Of a stretch of 64,000 bases of DNA, positions 28,301-38,438 are shown in pieces. Where the stretch lies: the NCBI RefSeq assembly GCF_003202035.1, contig NZ_QJKC01000008.1, positions 150,762 through 214,761 on the forward strand, read 5' to 3'. The notes beneath the pieces were generated by a model, which had not been told where the DNA came from, did no database searches, and worked only from the letters and a program-made list of their open reading frames with translations. Made by a program: the position numbers and the translations under genes. This DNA comes from Aquitalea magnusonii (GTDB taxonomy: Bacteria > Pseudomonadota > Gammaproteobacteria > Burkholderiales > Chromobacteriaceae). Every line of letters begins with the position of its first letter. The first letter of the stretch is position 1.

Positions 28301-31300
28301 CTAAGCCACGTGCTTGCTGTTCCCGGTGGGCGCCAGCCGCCGCCGCAGCCACTGGCGCAAGCCATCCAGATAGCTGTAGACCACCGGCAGCACAATCAGC
28401 GTCAGCAGGGTGGAGGTGATCATGCCGCCGATGATGGCATGCGCCATCGGCGCGCGGGTTTCCGCCCCTTCGCCGCCACCCAGCGCCATCGGCAACATGC
28501 CGAAGATCATCGCCAGGCTGGTCATCATGATGGGGCGCAGCCGGACCCGGCCGGCTTCGATGATGGCCGCGCTGCGCTCCAGGCCCTCGCGCCGTGCCTG
28601 ATTGATGAAATCCACCAGCAGAATGCCGTTCTTGGCCGACAAGCCCATCAGCATGATGATGCCGATGACCGAGAACATGTTGAGGGTGGAGCCGGTCAGC
28701 CACAAAGCGAGGAATACGCCGACAAAGGCCAGCGGCAGTGCCACCATGATGGCCAGCGGCTGGGTAAAGCTGCGGAACTGCGCCGCCAGGATCATGTAGA
28801 TGAAGATCACCCCCATCGCCAGCGCCTGCAAGGCATAGCCCAGTGATTCCTCCATGTCGCGGCGCTCGCCCTCCTCGGCCAGCACCACGCCGGGCGGCAG
28901 CTTGAGGGCGGCGGTGATCTTGCTGATGTCGGCAAATACCGAACCCGGGTCGCGCCCGGCGATATTGCCGGTGACGGTCACCTGGCGCAGCAGGTCGACC
29001 CGGTCGATCTGGCGCGGGCTGAGGCCGGGGCTGAGCCGGGTCACGGTGGACAGCGGCACCATGCTGGCTGCGCCATTGGCATCCGGCCGTCCGGCCACGG
29101 TGATGATGTCCAGCAACTCATTGCGCCGCTCGCTGCGCGGCACTTGCAGCAATACATCGTAGTTCTCGCCATCCGGCGCTTCCCAGCTGCCCACCACGTC
29201 GCCCGCCAGCAACTGCGACAGGGTGCTGCCCACCCGGCTGAGATCCACCCCCAGGCTGGCGGCGGCATCGCGGCGGACTTCCAGCTTGAGCGCCGGGTCG
29301 GCGTCGGCCAGGCTGCTTTGCAGATCGCCCACGCCCTGCACGCTGCCCAGCTGCTTGATCAGGGCCGTGGCCGCGGCATCCAGCTCGCTCAGATTGCTGC
29401 CGCGCAAGCCGATATTGATGGGTTTGCCACCCGGGCCTTCCTTGCCCATTTCTTCCAGCGACAGGATTTCCACCCCGGCCACCCGGCTGACGGCAGTGCG
29501 CGCCTGCTGCATCACGCTGAACAGGCTGTGATGGCGCGTGCTTTTGCTGCCCAGATCCACCACCAGCTGGCCATCGCTCTTGCCCGCACCAAAGCTGCCG
29601 CTGCCGGCGGTCAGCTGGATGGACTGCACCGCCGGCAGACGGCGCAGCAAGGCTTCCAGTTCGCGTCCCTTGCTGGCGGTGTAATCCAGCGAAGAGCCGG
29701 GAGCCGTTTTGTACGATAGCGAAAACTTGCCCTTGTCAGCGCGTGGCATGAATTCGCCACCGATGAAGGGCAGCAGCAGGCAGCTGCCAAGGAGCAGCAG
29801 CAGCGCGCCGCTCAGCACCGTCTTGCGATGGCGCAGCGTCCAGCCGATGGCGGTCACATAGTGTGTGGCCAGCTGGTCCAGCGAGCGCTCACAGCCGTCC
29901 AGCAGCCGGCCCAGCGGCCCGCGATGGCGGTCGCCATGCTGGTGCGGATCGGGCCAGACCGAGGACAACATGGGGTCGAGGGTAAAGCTGACCAGCATGG
30001 AAATCAGCACGGCCACGGTGACGGTAAGTCCGAACTGGTGGAAAAACTTGCCGATGATGCCGCTCATGAAACCGACCGGCAAAAACACCGCCACCACCGT
30101 CAGTGTGGTGGCCAGTACGGCCAGGCCGATTTCATTGGTGCCATCCAGCGCCGCCTGATAATGGCTCTTGCCCAGATGGCGGTGACGCACGATGTTTTCG
30201 CGCACCACGATGGCGTCATCGATCAGCAGGCCGATGGACAAGGACAGCGCCATCAGCGTCATCAGGTTAAGCGTGAAGCCGAGCGCTTGCAGCGCAAACA
30301 GGGTGCCGATCAGCGCCACCGGCAAGGTAAGGCCGGTAATCACCGTGCTGCGCCAGCTGCCCAGAAACAGGAAGACGATCAGCACGGTCAGCGCCGCGCC
30401 CTCCAGCAAGCTGGCTTCGACATTGGCCAGCGATTTCCTGACGTCCTCCGACTTGTCATAGGTAAAGCGCACCTGGGTGCCGGGCGGCAGCTGGGCTTGC
30501 AAGTGATGAATCACCTGCTTGACGCCATCGGCCACCTCCACCACGTTGGCGCCGCGTGCCGCACGGATGTCCATGCCCACGCCGGGCTTGCCGTCGATCA
30601 GCGCCAGGCTGTCCGCTTCGGCCTCGGCATCGCTGACACTGGCGATGTCGGACAGGCGAATGGGGCTGCCATTGCGATAGCCGGTGACCAAACTGGCAAA
30701 GTCGTCCGGCGACTTGAGCTTGCCGCTGACGCGCACGCTCAGCTCATTGCTGGCGGTGCTGACGGCGCCGGCCGGGTAGTCGCGGTTACCGGCGCGGATG
30801 GCATCGGCCACTTCCTGCAGCGACAGCCCGCTGGCTTCCAGCCGGTAGGGGTCGACATCGATGCGGATCTGCCGCTTCACCCCGCCCACCACCTTGGCCT
30901 CGCCCACACCGGATACCGTCTGCAGCCGTTTTTTCAGCGTATTTTCCAGCCAGGTGGTCAGGGTGCGTTGCGACACCTGGCTGGAGCTGAAGCTGAGCGA
31001 CAGCAGCGGCTGATCATTGGGATTGAATTGTGATACCGATGGCGTGCTGATTTCACGGCGGAAGCGGCCCTGCACCCCGCCCACCCGGTCGCGCACATCC
31101 TGCACGCCAACATTGGGGTCTACCGTCAGGGCGAACTCCACCACGATGGTGGAGCTGCCCTCGAAGGAGTAGGAGCGGATGTGCTTGACGCCATTGATGG
31201 TATTGATGGCCTCTTCCAGCGGGCGGGTGACCTCGCTTTCCACCACTTCGGGCGAGGCGCCGCTGTACTGGGTGGTGATGACGGCGACCGGGAAGCGGAT

Positions 31301-31417
31301 GTCCGGCAATTCCTCCACCGGCAGCCGCGACCAGGCAAACAGGCCGAGCACCAGCAAGGCCAGCATCAACACGGTGGCAAAGTAGGGATTGCGCACGCTG
31401 ACACGGGTCAACCACAT
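28301..31417 (-). CDS. RND multidrug efflux pump inner-membrane permease
   Basis: A 1038-residue AcrB/HAE1-family proton-driven exporter. It has twelve expected membrane segments, two large periplasmic loops and the paired proton-relay aspartates in [10 protein letters not shown]. The N-terminus ([10 protein letters not shown]) and the internal repeat are typical. The adaptor gene ends 9 bases upstream. No outer-membrane channel gene is nearby, so it must borrow a TolC-like partner. Substrates are unknown. Confidence 0.92.
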   Translation of the reverse strand: MWLTRVSVRNPYFATVLMLALLVLGLFAWSRLPVEELPDIRFPVAVITTQYSGASPEVVESEVTRPLEEAINTINGVKHIRSYSFEGSSTIVVEFALTVDPNVGVQDVRDRVGGVQGRFRREISTPSVSQFNPNDQPLLSLSFSSSQVSQRTLTTWLENTLKKRLQTVSGVGEAKVVGGVKRQIRIDVDPYRLEASGLSLQEVADAIRAGNRDYPAGAVSTASNELSVRVSGKLKSPDDFASLVTGYRNGSPIRLSDIASVSDAEAEADSLALIDGKPGVGMDIRAARGANVVEVADGVKQVIHHLQAQLPPGTQVRFTYDKSEDVRKSLANVEASLLEGAALTVLIVFLFLGSWRSTVITGLTLPVALIGTLFALQALGFTLNLMTLMALSLSIGLLIDDAIVVRENIVRHRHLGKSHYQAALDGTNEIGLAVLATTLTVVAVFLPVGFMSGIIGKFFHQFGLTVTVAVLISMLVSFTLDPMLSSVWPDPHQHGDRHRGPLGRLLDGCERSLDQLATHYVTAIGWTLRHRKTVLSGALLLLLGSCLLLPFIGGEFMPRADKGKFSLSYKTAPGSSLDYTASKGRELEALLRRLPAVQSIQLTAGSGSFGAGKSDGQLVVDLGSKSTRHHSLFSVMQQARTAVSRVAGVEILSLEEMGKEGPGGKPINIGLRGSNLSELDAAATALIKQLGSVQGVGDLQSSLADADPALKLEVRRDAAASLGVDLSRVGSTLSQLLAGDVVGSWEAPDGENYDVLLQVPRSERRNELLDIITVAGRPDANGAASMVPLSTVTRLSPGLSPRQIDRVDLLRQVTVTGNIAGRDPGSVFADISKITAALKLPPGVVLAEEGERRDMEESLGYALQALAMGVIFIYMILAAQFRSFTQPLAIMVALPLAFVGVFLALWLTGSTLNMFSVIGIIMLMGLSAKNGILLVDFINQARREGLERSAAIIEAGRVRLRPIMMTSLAMIFGMLPMALGGGEGAETRAPMAHAIIGGMITSTLLTLIVLPVVYSYLDGLRQWLRRRLAPTGNSKHVA

Positions 31418-31426
31418 GGCAGCTCC

Positions 31427-32536
31427 TTACTTGAGGCCGGCCGGCAGGCTGACGGCATCACCGGCCGCCACCCCCAGCAGCGCAGCGGACAGGACCAGCT
31501 GGCCCGGCTTCACCCCCAGCAGCGCCACCTTGCGCTCGGTCTGCGACCATAGCAGCACCTGCACCGGCCGCCGCTGCAGCCGGCCCTGCTCCACCAGCAT
31601 CACCCAGGGCTTGCCCTGCAAGTCCTGCACCGCGGTCTGCGGCAACACCACCTGCCCTTCCAGCTGGCGCAATACCACACCGCCCTTGGCAAACTGGCCG
31701 GCCTTGAGCCGGCCGTCATGATTGTCGACACGGATGTAAATCAGAAAGCTGCGGGTGCCGCTTTGCGCCACCGGATTGACGCGCACCACGGCACCGCTCA
31801 GCTCATCCGGCAGGCCCTCCACGCTGAAGCGCGCCTGCTGGCCGGGCTGGATGCGGCCTATCCATTGTGCCGGCACTGTCGCGCTCAACTCCAGCACCCC
31901 CAGATCGGCAATGGAAAACAGCCGCGCATTCTTGGCGGCGATTTCACCGGGGTTGATCTTGCGCTCGTAGACCACGCCGGCAATCGGCGCGCGCACCACG
32001 CTGTCTGCCTGCAGCCGCCGCGCCCGGGCCAGCTGGCTGCTCTGCGCCTGCAACTCGCCCTGGCGCACGGTGAATTCGCTCTCGGCCTCGTCGTAGGCCA
32101 GCTGGGAAATGAAACCTTTCTGCAGCAGCTCGTGCTGCTTGTCCAGCTTGATGCGCGCCAGCTTCAGCCGCGACTGGTTGCCGGCCAGCTGGGCCTGCTG
32201 CTCGCTCACCGACTGGTCCAGCGATTCCGAGTCCAGCCGCGCCAGTTCCTGTCCCTGCCGCACCGTCTCGCCTTCGCGCACCAGCACATCCTTGACCCTG
32301 GCCTCCACCTCGGCGGCGATGCTGCTGCTTTTCAGTGCGGCCAGCGTGCCGGTAAACGGCAACGCATCCCGCAAGCTCGACAGCTGCGCCACTTCGACAT
32401 CGGCACGCGCCAGTTCGCGTGCGCCGGCCACGGCAGCGGAGGCAACCGTCTTGCCGCTGGCCGCCTCCTCCGCGTGCTTGCCACACCCGGCCAGCAGCGC
32501 CAACAGCATCCCCCATCCCAGCCAGCTTGCTTTCAT
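31427..32536 (-). CDS. RND efflux periplasmic adaptor (membrane-fusion) lipoprotein
   Basis: 369 residues. The signal ends in lipobox L-A-G-C (Cys19), so it is probably lipid-anchored in the periplasm. Lipoyl/barrel-sandwich halves flank a coiled-coil hairpin (about 100-170, rich in Q, A, L, R), followed by a beta-barrel. It connects the RND permease downstream to an outer-membrane channel. It lies 24 bases after mltA and 9 before the permease. Confidence 0.9.
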   Translation of the reverse strand: MKASWLGWGMLLALLAGCGKHAEEAASGKTVASAAVAGARELARADVEVAQLSSLRDALPFTGTLAALKSSSIAAEVEARVKDVLVREGETVRQGQELARLDSESLDQSVSEQQAQLAGNQSRLKLARIKLDKQHELLQKGFISQLAYDEAESEFTVRQGELQAQSSQLARARRLQADSVVRAPIAGVVYERKINPGEIAAKNARLFSIADLGVLELSATVPAQWIGRIQPGQQARFSVEGLPDELSGAVVRVNPVAQSGTRSFLIYIRVDNHDGRLKAGQFAKGGVVLRQLEGQVVLPQTAVQDLQGKPWVMLVEQGRLQRRPVQVLLWSQTERKVALLGVKPGQLVLSAALLGVAAGDAVSLPAGLK

Positions 32537-32560
32537 CCGTTCTTGTCGTCCGTGTTCATG

Positions 32561-33811
32561 TCAAGGCGCAGCCGCCATCGACGGCGTCATGCCCTTGGGC
32601 AGCAGCATCCACATGCTGCCGCTCTGCTTCATGCGGCCCGCATACATGCCGGCCTCGCTGCCATACCCCCAGAACAGGTCGGCACGCACCGCTCCGCGGA
32701 TGGCGCTGCCAGTATCCTGCGCATGCACCAGCCGCGTCAGTGGTTGCTGACTGAGCGGCCAGGTGGTGGCCAGATAGACCGGCGTGCCCAGAGGAATGTA
32801 ATGCGGATCCACCGCAATGCTGTAACCACCAGTCAGCGGCACCCCCAGCGCACCGGCCGGGCCACTGTCACCACCGGGCAGCGTCTTGAAGAAGACATAG
32901 CTGGGGTTGACCGCAAACAGCTCCTGCTGCCGGCCAGGGTGGGCCTTGATCCAGCCCTGTATGCCCTGCATCGAGGCGGCAGACAAGGTCAGCTCCCCTT
33001 TTTCCACCAGCCATTTGCCAATCGACTGATAGGCATAGCCATTCTGCTCGGCATAGCCGACATGCAGGAAACTGCCGTCCTCCAGCTGGATGCGGCCGGA
33101 GCCTTGCACCTGCAGGAAGAACAGCTCCACCGGGTCTTCCACCCAGGCCAGCACCGGCGCGCTGGCCACGCCCTTGCCCTGGGCGATCTCGGCCCGGGTG
33201 TAATACGGCAGCAGACGATTGCCTGCCAGCCGGCCCTTGAGCTTGTTGCTGCGCGGGTCGACGGGGAAATCCGCCGGATGGATTTCAATCTCGCCCGGCG
33301 CGGCTTCATTCTTGCCCGGCAGTAACTGCAAGCGATTGCCAGCCGCCTTGCGAGCCACCAGCACGCTGCGGCCATGCAGGGCGGGCGGGTAATCCAGCAC
33401 CAGCAGGTCGGCCGGCACGCCATAGACCGGATACGGCGTGCGCTCGCTGCGGCTGCGGCTGCCATTGAGCAGGGGTTCGTAATAACCGGTAATCAAGCCG
33501 CCGCTGCCGGCGCTATCGCGTACCGCCCAGGCATTGAAGTGGCTTTCAAAGAACAGCCGCGTCCGGGTGTCATCGCCAGATGGAATGCGTGCGGCATCGG
33601 CACAGACCGCCTGCCAGCCCGGCTTGCGTGCCGTCACCTTGCAGCTTTGCTGCAGGGCCGACAGGGTGTCACCCATATTCTGCTGCTGCCAGGCCGGCAA
33701 GGCTGCCGGACTCAGCACACCGCCATCGCCCGGACGCGGCATGGGAGGGGAAGTAGTGGAACAGGCGGCCAGCCACAACAGTGGCAGCAGCAATAACAAT
33801 CGTTTCAGCAT
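32561..33811 (-). CDS. mltA: Membrane-bound lytic murein transglycosylase A
   Basis: 416 residues. Lipoprotein signal M-L-K-R-L-L-L-L-L-P-L-L-W-L-A-A-C. The MltA barrel domain and 3D-type C-terminal domain include I-A-V-D-P-H-Y-I-P-L-G-T-P-V-Y and the catalytic-Asp region H-A-Q-D-T-G-S-A-I-R-G. It cleaves peptidoglycan glycan strands to 1,6-anhydro ends at the outer membrane. Unusually, it is the first gene of an apparent operon with an RND pump. Confidence 0.94.
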   Translation of the reverse strand: MLKRLLLLLPLLWLAACSTTSPPMPRPGDGGVLSPAALPAWQQQNMGDTLSALQQSCKVTARKPGWQAVCADAARIPSGDDTRTRLFFESHFNAWAVRDSAGSGGLITGYYEPLLNGSRSRSERTPYPVYGVPADLLVLDYPPALHGRSVLVARKAAGNRLQLLPGKNEAAPGEIEIHPADFPVDPRSNKLKGRLAGNRLLPYYTRAEIAQGKGVASAPVLAWVEDPVELFFLQVQGSGRIQLEDGSFLHVGYAEQNGYAYQSIGKWLVEKGELTLSAASMQGIQGWIKAHPGRQQELFAVNPSYVFFKTLPGGDSGPAGALGVPLTGGYSIAVDPHYIPLGTPVYLATTWPLSQQPLTRLVHAQDTGSAIRGAVRADLFWGYGSEAGMYAGRMKQSGSMWMLLPKGMTPSMAAAP

Positions 33812-34076
33812 GGACGGGAACTTGCGTAATTGAGAATCAGGGTGGTGCGGACTGCTGGCAGCCAGCTGCCATGTTACCGTGCGCCGCGCAGCGCTGCACG
33901 GTGAGGACTGGCGTCTGACCCGGAGCTGGCCGGCGAGTTCGCCAGATGCATCATTTCATCGAGCCGCAACAAAACTGCAAACAAAGCTGGATAACATGTC
34001 GCCACAACACAGTCCACTGGCGATCCATCGCAATGGTCGGCCAGGCCATCACGCTGCTTGAAGCAAGGAGATAACC

Positions 34077-34376
34077 ATGAAGCACCTTTTCGCTCGTTCC
34101 GCCCTGTTGGCAACCCTGGCCCTGAACATTGGCTTCGCCCCGCTCATGGCACATGCCGAAGATGCGGTTCCCAGCGACGAACAGCTGGCCACCAATGTCA
34201 AGAACGCTCTGGATGCTGATCCGGAACTGAAAGCGCTGAACCTGCACGTTGTCAGCAAAAAGCAGGAAGTGACCATCGACGGCAAGATGACCGATGACCA
34301 GCAGATGTTCAAGGCCGGCGTCATCGCCGAAAAGGTGCCGGGCGTCAAGTTCGTCATCAACAATATGAATATGTAA
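34077..34376 (+). CDS. Secreted single BON-domain protein
   Basis: 99 residues with an AAGGAG site and a signal peptide (cleaved after A-H-A, before E-D-A-V). One BON domain follows (D-E-Q-L-A-T-N-V-K-N-A-L through V-I-N-N-M-N-M). BON domains bind phospholipid surfaces, and single-domain OsmY-like proteins accompany envelope or osmotic stress. It stands alone, with its own terminator. Confidence 0.85.
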   Translation: MKHLFARSALLATLALNIGFAPLMAHAEDAVPSDEQLATNVKNALDADPELKALNLHVVSKKQEVTIDGKMTDDQQMFKAGVIAEKVPGVKFVINNMNM

Positions 34377-34409
34377 GTGCCTGGCCCGGCAACGGGCCGG
34401 TCGCGCTCC

Positions 34410-34440
34410 ACGCCTCCGCCAGCCGGAGGCGTTTTCCTTT
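34410..34440 (+). terminator. Rho-independent terminator after the BON gene
   Basis: A 9-bp stem ACGCCTCCG/CGGAGGCGT with loop CCAGC, followed by TTTCCTTT. Confidence 0.75.
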
Positions 34441-34792
34441 GTGGCCCCACCCAGACGCCTCCCAAACAGGGCCGGAATCACCCTGGCAAACGGCTGAATC
34501 AGCCTAAACCCTCCCAATCCTGCTCCTGGTCAACTGTCGGACAAGTATGACCATCCCGACATTCAGTACAGCCACACCCCAACCCTACGTAGCAGTCAGC
34601 CCGCCCAGTACGCGCATCTTGCCTGCAATTAAAAGAAAATACGCAAAAATAAACGCAAATTTACGTAAATAACTGCCAATTTCCCGCTACACACTGATGC
34701 ATTGACGCTGCCGCGCCCGCCTTAGCACACTCTGCCCGCCCAAGCCCTCCGCCACGGCGCAAGGGCTATCCCGTCAATGATCAGGAAAACTC
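34441..34792 (+). other. AT-rich upstream region of the porin gene
   Basis: About 350 bases without a gene. Between 34640 and 34675 it is strongly A/T-biased, with near-repeats TACGCAAA and AACGCAAA and the perfect palindrome ATTTACGTAAAT at 34660-34671. These are likely operator or UP-type elements for the porin. I could not assign a regulator or a clear -35/-10 pair. Confidence 0.4.
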
Positions 34793-35908
34793 ATGAACCC
34801 ACGCATTCTGGCCACCGTCCTGGCCTGCACCCTGCCCGCACTGGCCCAGGCCGATGTCACCGTCTACGGCTCGCTGCGCGTTGGCATCAACAGCATGAAA
34901 AGTGCCGATACCAATTACCGTCACAGCAGCGGCATCGATGACTATGGCAGCCGGATTGGTTTCAAGGGCCGCGAAGACCTGGGCAGCGGGCTGCAGGCGA
35001 TCTGGCAGGTGGAGACCGGCATGGCGCTGGATGGCGTGCCCAACAATGGCACCGGCAGCGGCCGGCTGGCCAACCGCATGAGCTTTGTCGGGCTGGAAGG
35101 CGGCTGGGGCACAGTACGTGCCGGGTATCTCGATGATGTCCTCACCAATACCCAGGCCACCGACATCATGGCCAGCCCGCGCCGCGACGTGAAAGGCGGC
35201 ATCGCCTACCCGCTGTATGAAGCACGCGACATCTTCGGCAGCAACAACTATGGCGACAGCCGCGCCAAGAACAGCCTGCGCTACGACAGCCCGCGCCTGT
35301 CCGGCGTACAGGGCAGCCTGCAATACGGTGCTGGCGAAAAGCAGGAGGATGGCAAGAGCAGCGGCGATACCTGGGGCCTGCGCCTGTCTTACGCCGATGC
35401 CGCCTACTTCGCCACCTACGCCTACATGACCAAGCTGAACAGCATTGCCAGCAACAACAGCGGCATACACCGGCTGGAATTCGGCTACAACGCCAATAAT
35501 CTGTCGCTGGCCGCCACCCTGCAAAAAATCACGCTGTACGGCAATGCCCACAAGAATCTGGACAATAGCAACGACTTCGAGATACCGGGCATCCTGGAAA
35601 CCAGCATCGCGCCGACCGGCAACAACAAGCTCACCAGTCAGGTGTATGCGCTGAGCGCCGCTTACCGCATGGGCAACTTCAAGCCGATGGCGCTGTACTC
35701 GCACCGCCGCCAGGTGAAGGTCGATGGCCAGAGCCTGAACTGGGGCGCCAACCAGTGGGCCATCGGCGCCGAGTACTACCTGAGCAAAACCAGCTGGCTG
35801 CAAGCCGGCTATGGCCAGGTCAGACAAAACGCTGGCGGCCAGCGCGCGCTGAAACTGCAGCAGCCCGATGCCAACGCCACCTGGCTGATGATGCGCAAGG
35901 ACTTCTGA
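34793..35908 (+). CDS. Gram-negative porin (betaproteobacterial OmpC/PorA type)
   Basis: A 371-residue outer-membrane beta-barrel. A signal peptide ending A-L-A-Q-A precedes the classic first strand D-V-T-V-Y-G-S-L-R-V-G. Alternating aromatic/polar strands, the motif S-R-I-G-F-K-G-R-E-D-L-G-S-G-L-Q-A, and a terminal Phe (M-R-K-D-F) recognised by the BAM complex are present. It forms a general diffusion pore; specificity is not readable. It stands alone between the BON gene and lysA. Confidence 0.9.
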   Translation: MNPRILATVLACTLPALAQADVTVYGSLRVGINSMKSADTNYRHSSGIDDYGSRIGFKGREDLGSGLQAIWQVETGMALDGVPNNGTGSGRLANRMSFVGLEGGWGTVRAGYLDDVLTNTQATDIMASPRRDVKGGIAYPLYEARDIFGSNNYGDSRAKNSLRYDSPRLSGVQGSLQYGAGEKQEDGKSSGDTWGLRLSYADAAYFATYAYMTKLNSIASNNSGIHRLEFGYNANNLSLAATLQKITLYGNAHKNLDNSNDFEIPGILETSIAPTGNNKLTSQVYALSAAYRMGNFKPMALYSHRRQVKVDGQSLNWGANQWAIGAEYYLSKTSWLQAGYGQVRQNAGGQRALKLQQPDANATWLMMRKDF

Positions 35909-35928
35909 GCATTCCACTGCTGCGCAGC

Positions 35929-35953
35929 AAAAAGCCCGCCGTGACGGCGGGCT
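35929..35953 (-). terminator. Rho-independent terminator of lysA
   Basis: A 9-bp stem AGCCCGCCG/CGGCGGGCT (35933-35953) with loop TGA. On the minus strand it is followed by five T. It lies between convergent porin and lysA. Confidence 0.75.
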
Positions 35954-35974
35954 GTGCTGGCCGGATATCGCGGC

Positions 35975-37210
35975 TTACACCGCTTCCAGCGCCAGCAATT
36001 CCGCCATGGTCTGCCGGCGACGGATCAGCCGCGGGCCAGCCTCATCCAGCAATACCTCGGCCAGCAGCGGACGGCTATTGTAGTTGGACGACATGGTGGC
36101 ACCATAAGCACCAGCATCGTGGAACACCAGCCAGTCACCCACTGCCGCCGGCGGCAGGTCGCGGCTTTCCACCACGCCGCCTTCCTGCTGGGTGAACACA
36201 TCACCCGACTCGCACAGGGGGCCGGCCACCACCGTGGCCACCTGGCCGGTTTTCTCCTGACCACTGCGCTCCAGCACGGAAATTTCGTGGTAGCTGCCAT
36301 ACAGCGAAGGACGCATCAGGTCATTGAACCCGGCATCCACCAGCACGAAATGACGGCTGCCCATGTCCTTGACCGCACGCACCTCGGCCACCAGCGCACC
36401 GGCTTCGGCCACCAGGAAGCGGCCCGGTTCGATCTCCAGCCGCACCGCGTGGCCCAGCAGTTGTTCCACTTGCTTGCGCGCGCTATCCCACAGCTGGAAA
36501 TAATGTTCGGTATCGATGCGGCCATCACCGTCGCGATAGGGAATGGACAGGCCACCGCCGGCCGAAATGGCCTCGATATCCTGCCCCAGGCTGCGCACCA
36601 GCTCCACCATGGCACCGCATACCTGCTGCAGATGGCCATAATCGACACCCGAACCGATATGCATGTGGATGCCCACCAGCTTGAGGCCGCACTCGGCGAT
36701 CACCGCCAGCGCCTGTGGCAGATCGGCATGCCAGATGCCGTGCTTGCTGTTTTCACCACCGGTATTGGTCTTGTGGCTGTGACCATGGCCAAAACCGGGA
36801 TTGATGCGCAGCCATACCCGATGACCCGGCGAGCGTTCGCCCAGCTGGCGCAGCATGTCGATGCTGCCGGCGTTGACCACGATGCGCTCGGCCACCACCT
36901 GCTCCAGCGTGGCGCGGTCCAGCACATCGGCGGTAAATACCACCTCGGACGGCTCGGCCGACGACAAGTCGTAACCGGCCTGGCGCGCACGTTCGATCTC
37001 GCCCAGCGACACCGCATCCACCATCACGCCCTGCGCACGCATCAGGCGCAGGATATGGGTATTGGAATTGGCCTTCTGCGCATAGCGGATGACATCGAAC
37101 TGCTTGAGCTGGGCGATGCGGGCGCGAATCACCGCGGCATCGTATACCCACAGCGGGGCGCCGAATTGTTGGGCCAGGGAGGCAAGTTGGGAGGCAGCGA
37201 AAGTTTTCAT
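35975..37210 (-). CDS. lysA: Diaminopimelate decarboxylase, LysR-regulated type
   Basis: A 411-residue PLP enzyme making L-lysine from meso-diaminopimelate. The PLP lysine lies in R-Y-A-Q-K-A-N-S-N (Lys46), and H-I-G-S-G-V-D-Y and G-P-L-C-E-S-G-D-V-F-T-Q-Q-E are conserved. The sequence follows the Escherichia coli LysA very closely, and the gene is divergent from a LysR orthologue, as there. I prefer the ATG at 37210 (MKTFAAS) over the ATG at 37234, which lacks a ribosome site. Confidence 0.93.
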   Translation of the reverse strand: MKTFAASQLASLAQQFGAPLWVYDAAVIRARIAQLKQFDVIRYAQKANSNTHILRLMRAQGVMVDAVSLGEIERARQAGYDLSSAEPSEVVFTADVLDRATLEQVVAERIVVNAGSIDMLRQLGERSPGHRVWLRINPGFGHGHSHKTNTGGENSKHGIWHADLPQALAVIAECGLKLVGIHMHIGSGVDYGHLQQVCGAMVELVRSLGQDIEAISAGGGLSIPYRDGDGRIDTEHYFQLWDSARKQVEQLLGHAVRLEIEPGRFLVAEAGALVAEVRAVKDMGSRHFVLVDAGFNDLMRPSLYGSYHEISVLERSGQEKTGQVATVVAGPLCESGDVFTQQEGGVVESRDLPPAAVGDWLVFHDAGAYGATMSSNYNSRPLLAEVLLDEAGPRLIRRRQTMAELLALEAV

Positions 37211-37328
37211 GGCATTCCATTCAATGATTGCCATGATACTGCCGCAGCCTGCGACTAAAATAAAATATCAATTTATCGCCATGTCTTTCATTTATGATAT
37301 GGCCTGCCCGAGCCAAGCGAGTCCTGCC

Positions 37329-38234
37329 ATGTCCTTCAACCTGCGCCATGTGGAAATCTTCCACGCCATCATGACCACCGGCAGCGTCACCGAGGCGGCG
37401 ACCCTGCTCAACAGCTCGCAGCCCACGGTCAGCCGCGAACTGGCCAGGCTGGAACAACTGAGCGGACTCACCCTGTTTGAACGGGTAAGGGGGCGGCTGC
37501 GTCCCACCCTGCAGGCCTTGCAGCTGTTCGAAGAAGTCGAGCGCTCCTATCTGGGACTGGAACGCATCGTCAGTACCGCCCAGGCCCTGCGCCAGTTCGA
37601 CCATGGCCAGCTGTCGATTGCCTGTCTGCCGATGTTCTCGCAGGCGGTGCTGCCCACCGTCTGCCAGCGCTTTCTGGCCCGTTATCCCAAGGTCAGGCTG
37701 AATATCACGCCGCAGGAGTCGCCGCTGCTGGAAGAGTGGCTGGCCGCGCAGCGCCATGATCTGGGCTTGACCGAAAGCCAGCGCCAGCCTGCCGGCACCA
37801 GTCAGCAACAGGTGTTCTGCGCCGATGAAGTGGCAGTACTGCCCAGCGGCCACGCCCTGTGCAACAAGCCGGTACTGGAATTGGCCGACTTCGCCGGCCA
37901 GCCCTTTATCAGCCTGTCGGTCAGCGACATCTATCGCCAGCAGCTGGACAGCCTGTTTGCCGAACAGCAAGTGCAGCGGCAACTGGTGCTGGAAACCCAC
38001 AGCGCCGCCTCGGTGTGCAGCATGGTGCGCCAGGGCATCGGCATCGCCGTGGTCAATCCGCTCACCGCGCTGGAGTTTGCCTCCCAAGGCGTGGTGGTCA
38101 GAAAGCTGGCGGTTTCCCTGCCTTTTCGCGTGCATCTGGTGCGACCCTTGCACCGGCCGGCCTCCGCCCTGGTCGACAGCTTTGCGCTATTGCTGCAGCA
38201 GGTACTGCAAGAGGCCAGTCAGCAGAGCGGCTGA
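37329..38234 (+). CDS. lysR: LysR, transcriptional activator of lysA
   Basis: 301 residues. The helix-turn-helix (S-V-T-E-A-A-T-L-L-N-S-S-Q-P-T-V-S-R-E-L) and effector domain (L-S-I-A-C-L-P-M-F-S-Q, P-Q-E-S-P-L-L-E-E-W-L, E-T-H-S-A-A-S-V-C) match E. coli LysR almost segment by segment. It is divergent from lysA, as expected for the diaminopimelate-responsive activator. The ATG at 37329 gives the conserved start; the ribosome site is weak and an upstream in-frame ATG at 37281 is possible. The AT-rich divergent gap holds ATATCA/TGATAT half-sites. Confidence 0.93.
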   Translation: MSFNLRHVEIFHAIMTTGSVTEAATLLNSSQPTVSRELARLEQLSGLTLFERVRGRLRPTLQALQLFEEVERSYLGLERIVSTAQALRQFDHGQLSIACLPMFSQAVLPTVCQRFLARYPKVRLNITPQESPLLEEWLAAQRHDLGLTESQRQPAGTSQQQVFCADEVAVLPSGHALCNKPVLELADFAGQPFISLSVSDIYRQQLDSLFAEQQVQRQLVLETHSAASVCSMVRQGIGIAVVNPLTALEFASQGVVVRKLAVSLPFRVHLVRPLHRPASALVDSFALLLQQVLQEASQQSG

Positions 38235-38350
38235 CAACAGGCCGCTGCGGCGTGGCAGCGCCCATGCGCCACAGCGCTTTGTCAGAGATCAAACCGCGAC
38301 AAAAGAAAAATATGGCATGCGGATTTTTCGCCTATACCGCTAGAGCAACA

Positions 38351-38364
38351 ATACCGTACGGTAT
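38351..38364. promoter_or_regulatory. Perfect 14-bp palindrome upstream of the chemoreceptor
   Basis: ATACCGTACGGTAT, centred about 81 bp before the receptor start codon, in a 204-base gap after lysR. It is a good candidate dimer-binding operator. The cognate regulator is unknown. Confidence 0.4.
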
Positions 38365-38438
38365 CGGTTTGCGGCCCTGCCCTTGCCCATCGTCGCCGCA
38401 CGACACGCCGGACGGAAACCTTGCTCAGGGAGCCCGTC

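Noticed and set aside
38311..38337. Sigma-28 flagellar promoter before the chemoreceptor
   Set aside because: GCCTATAC resembles the -10, but the correctly spaced -35 reads TATG rather than TAAA; too weak.
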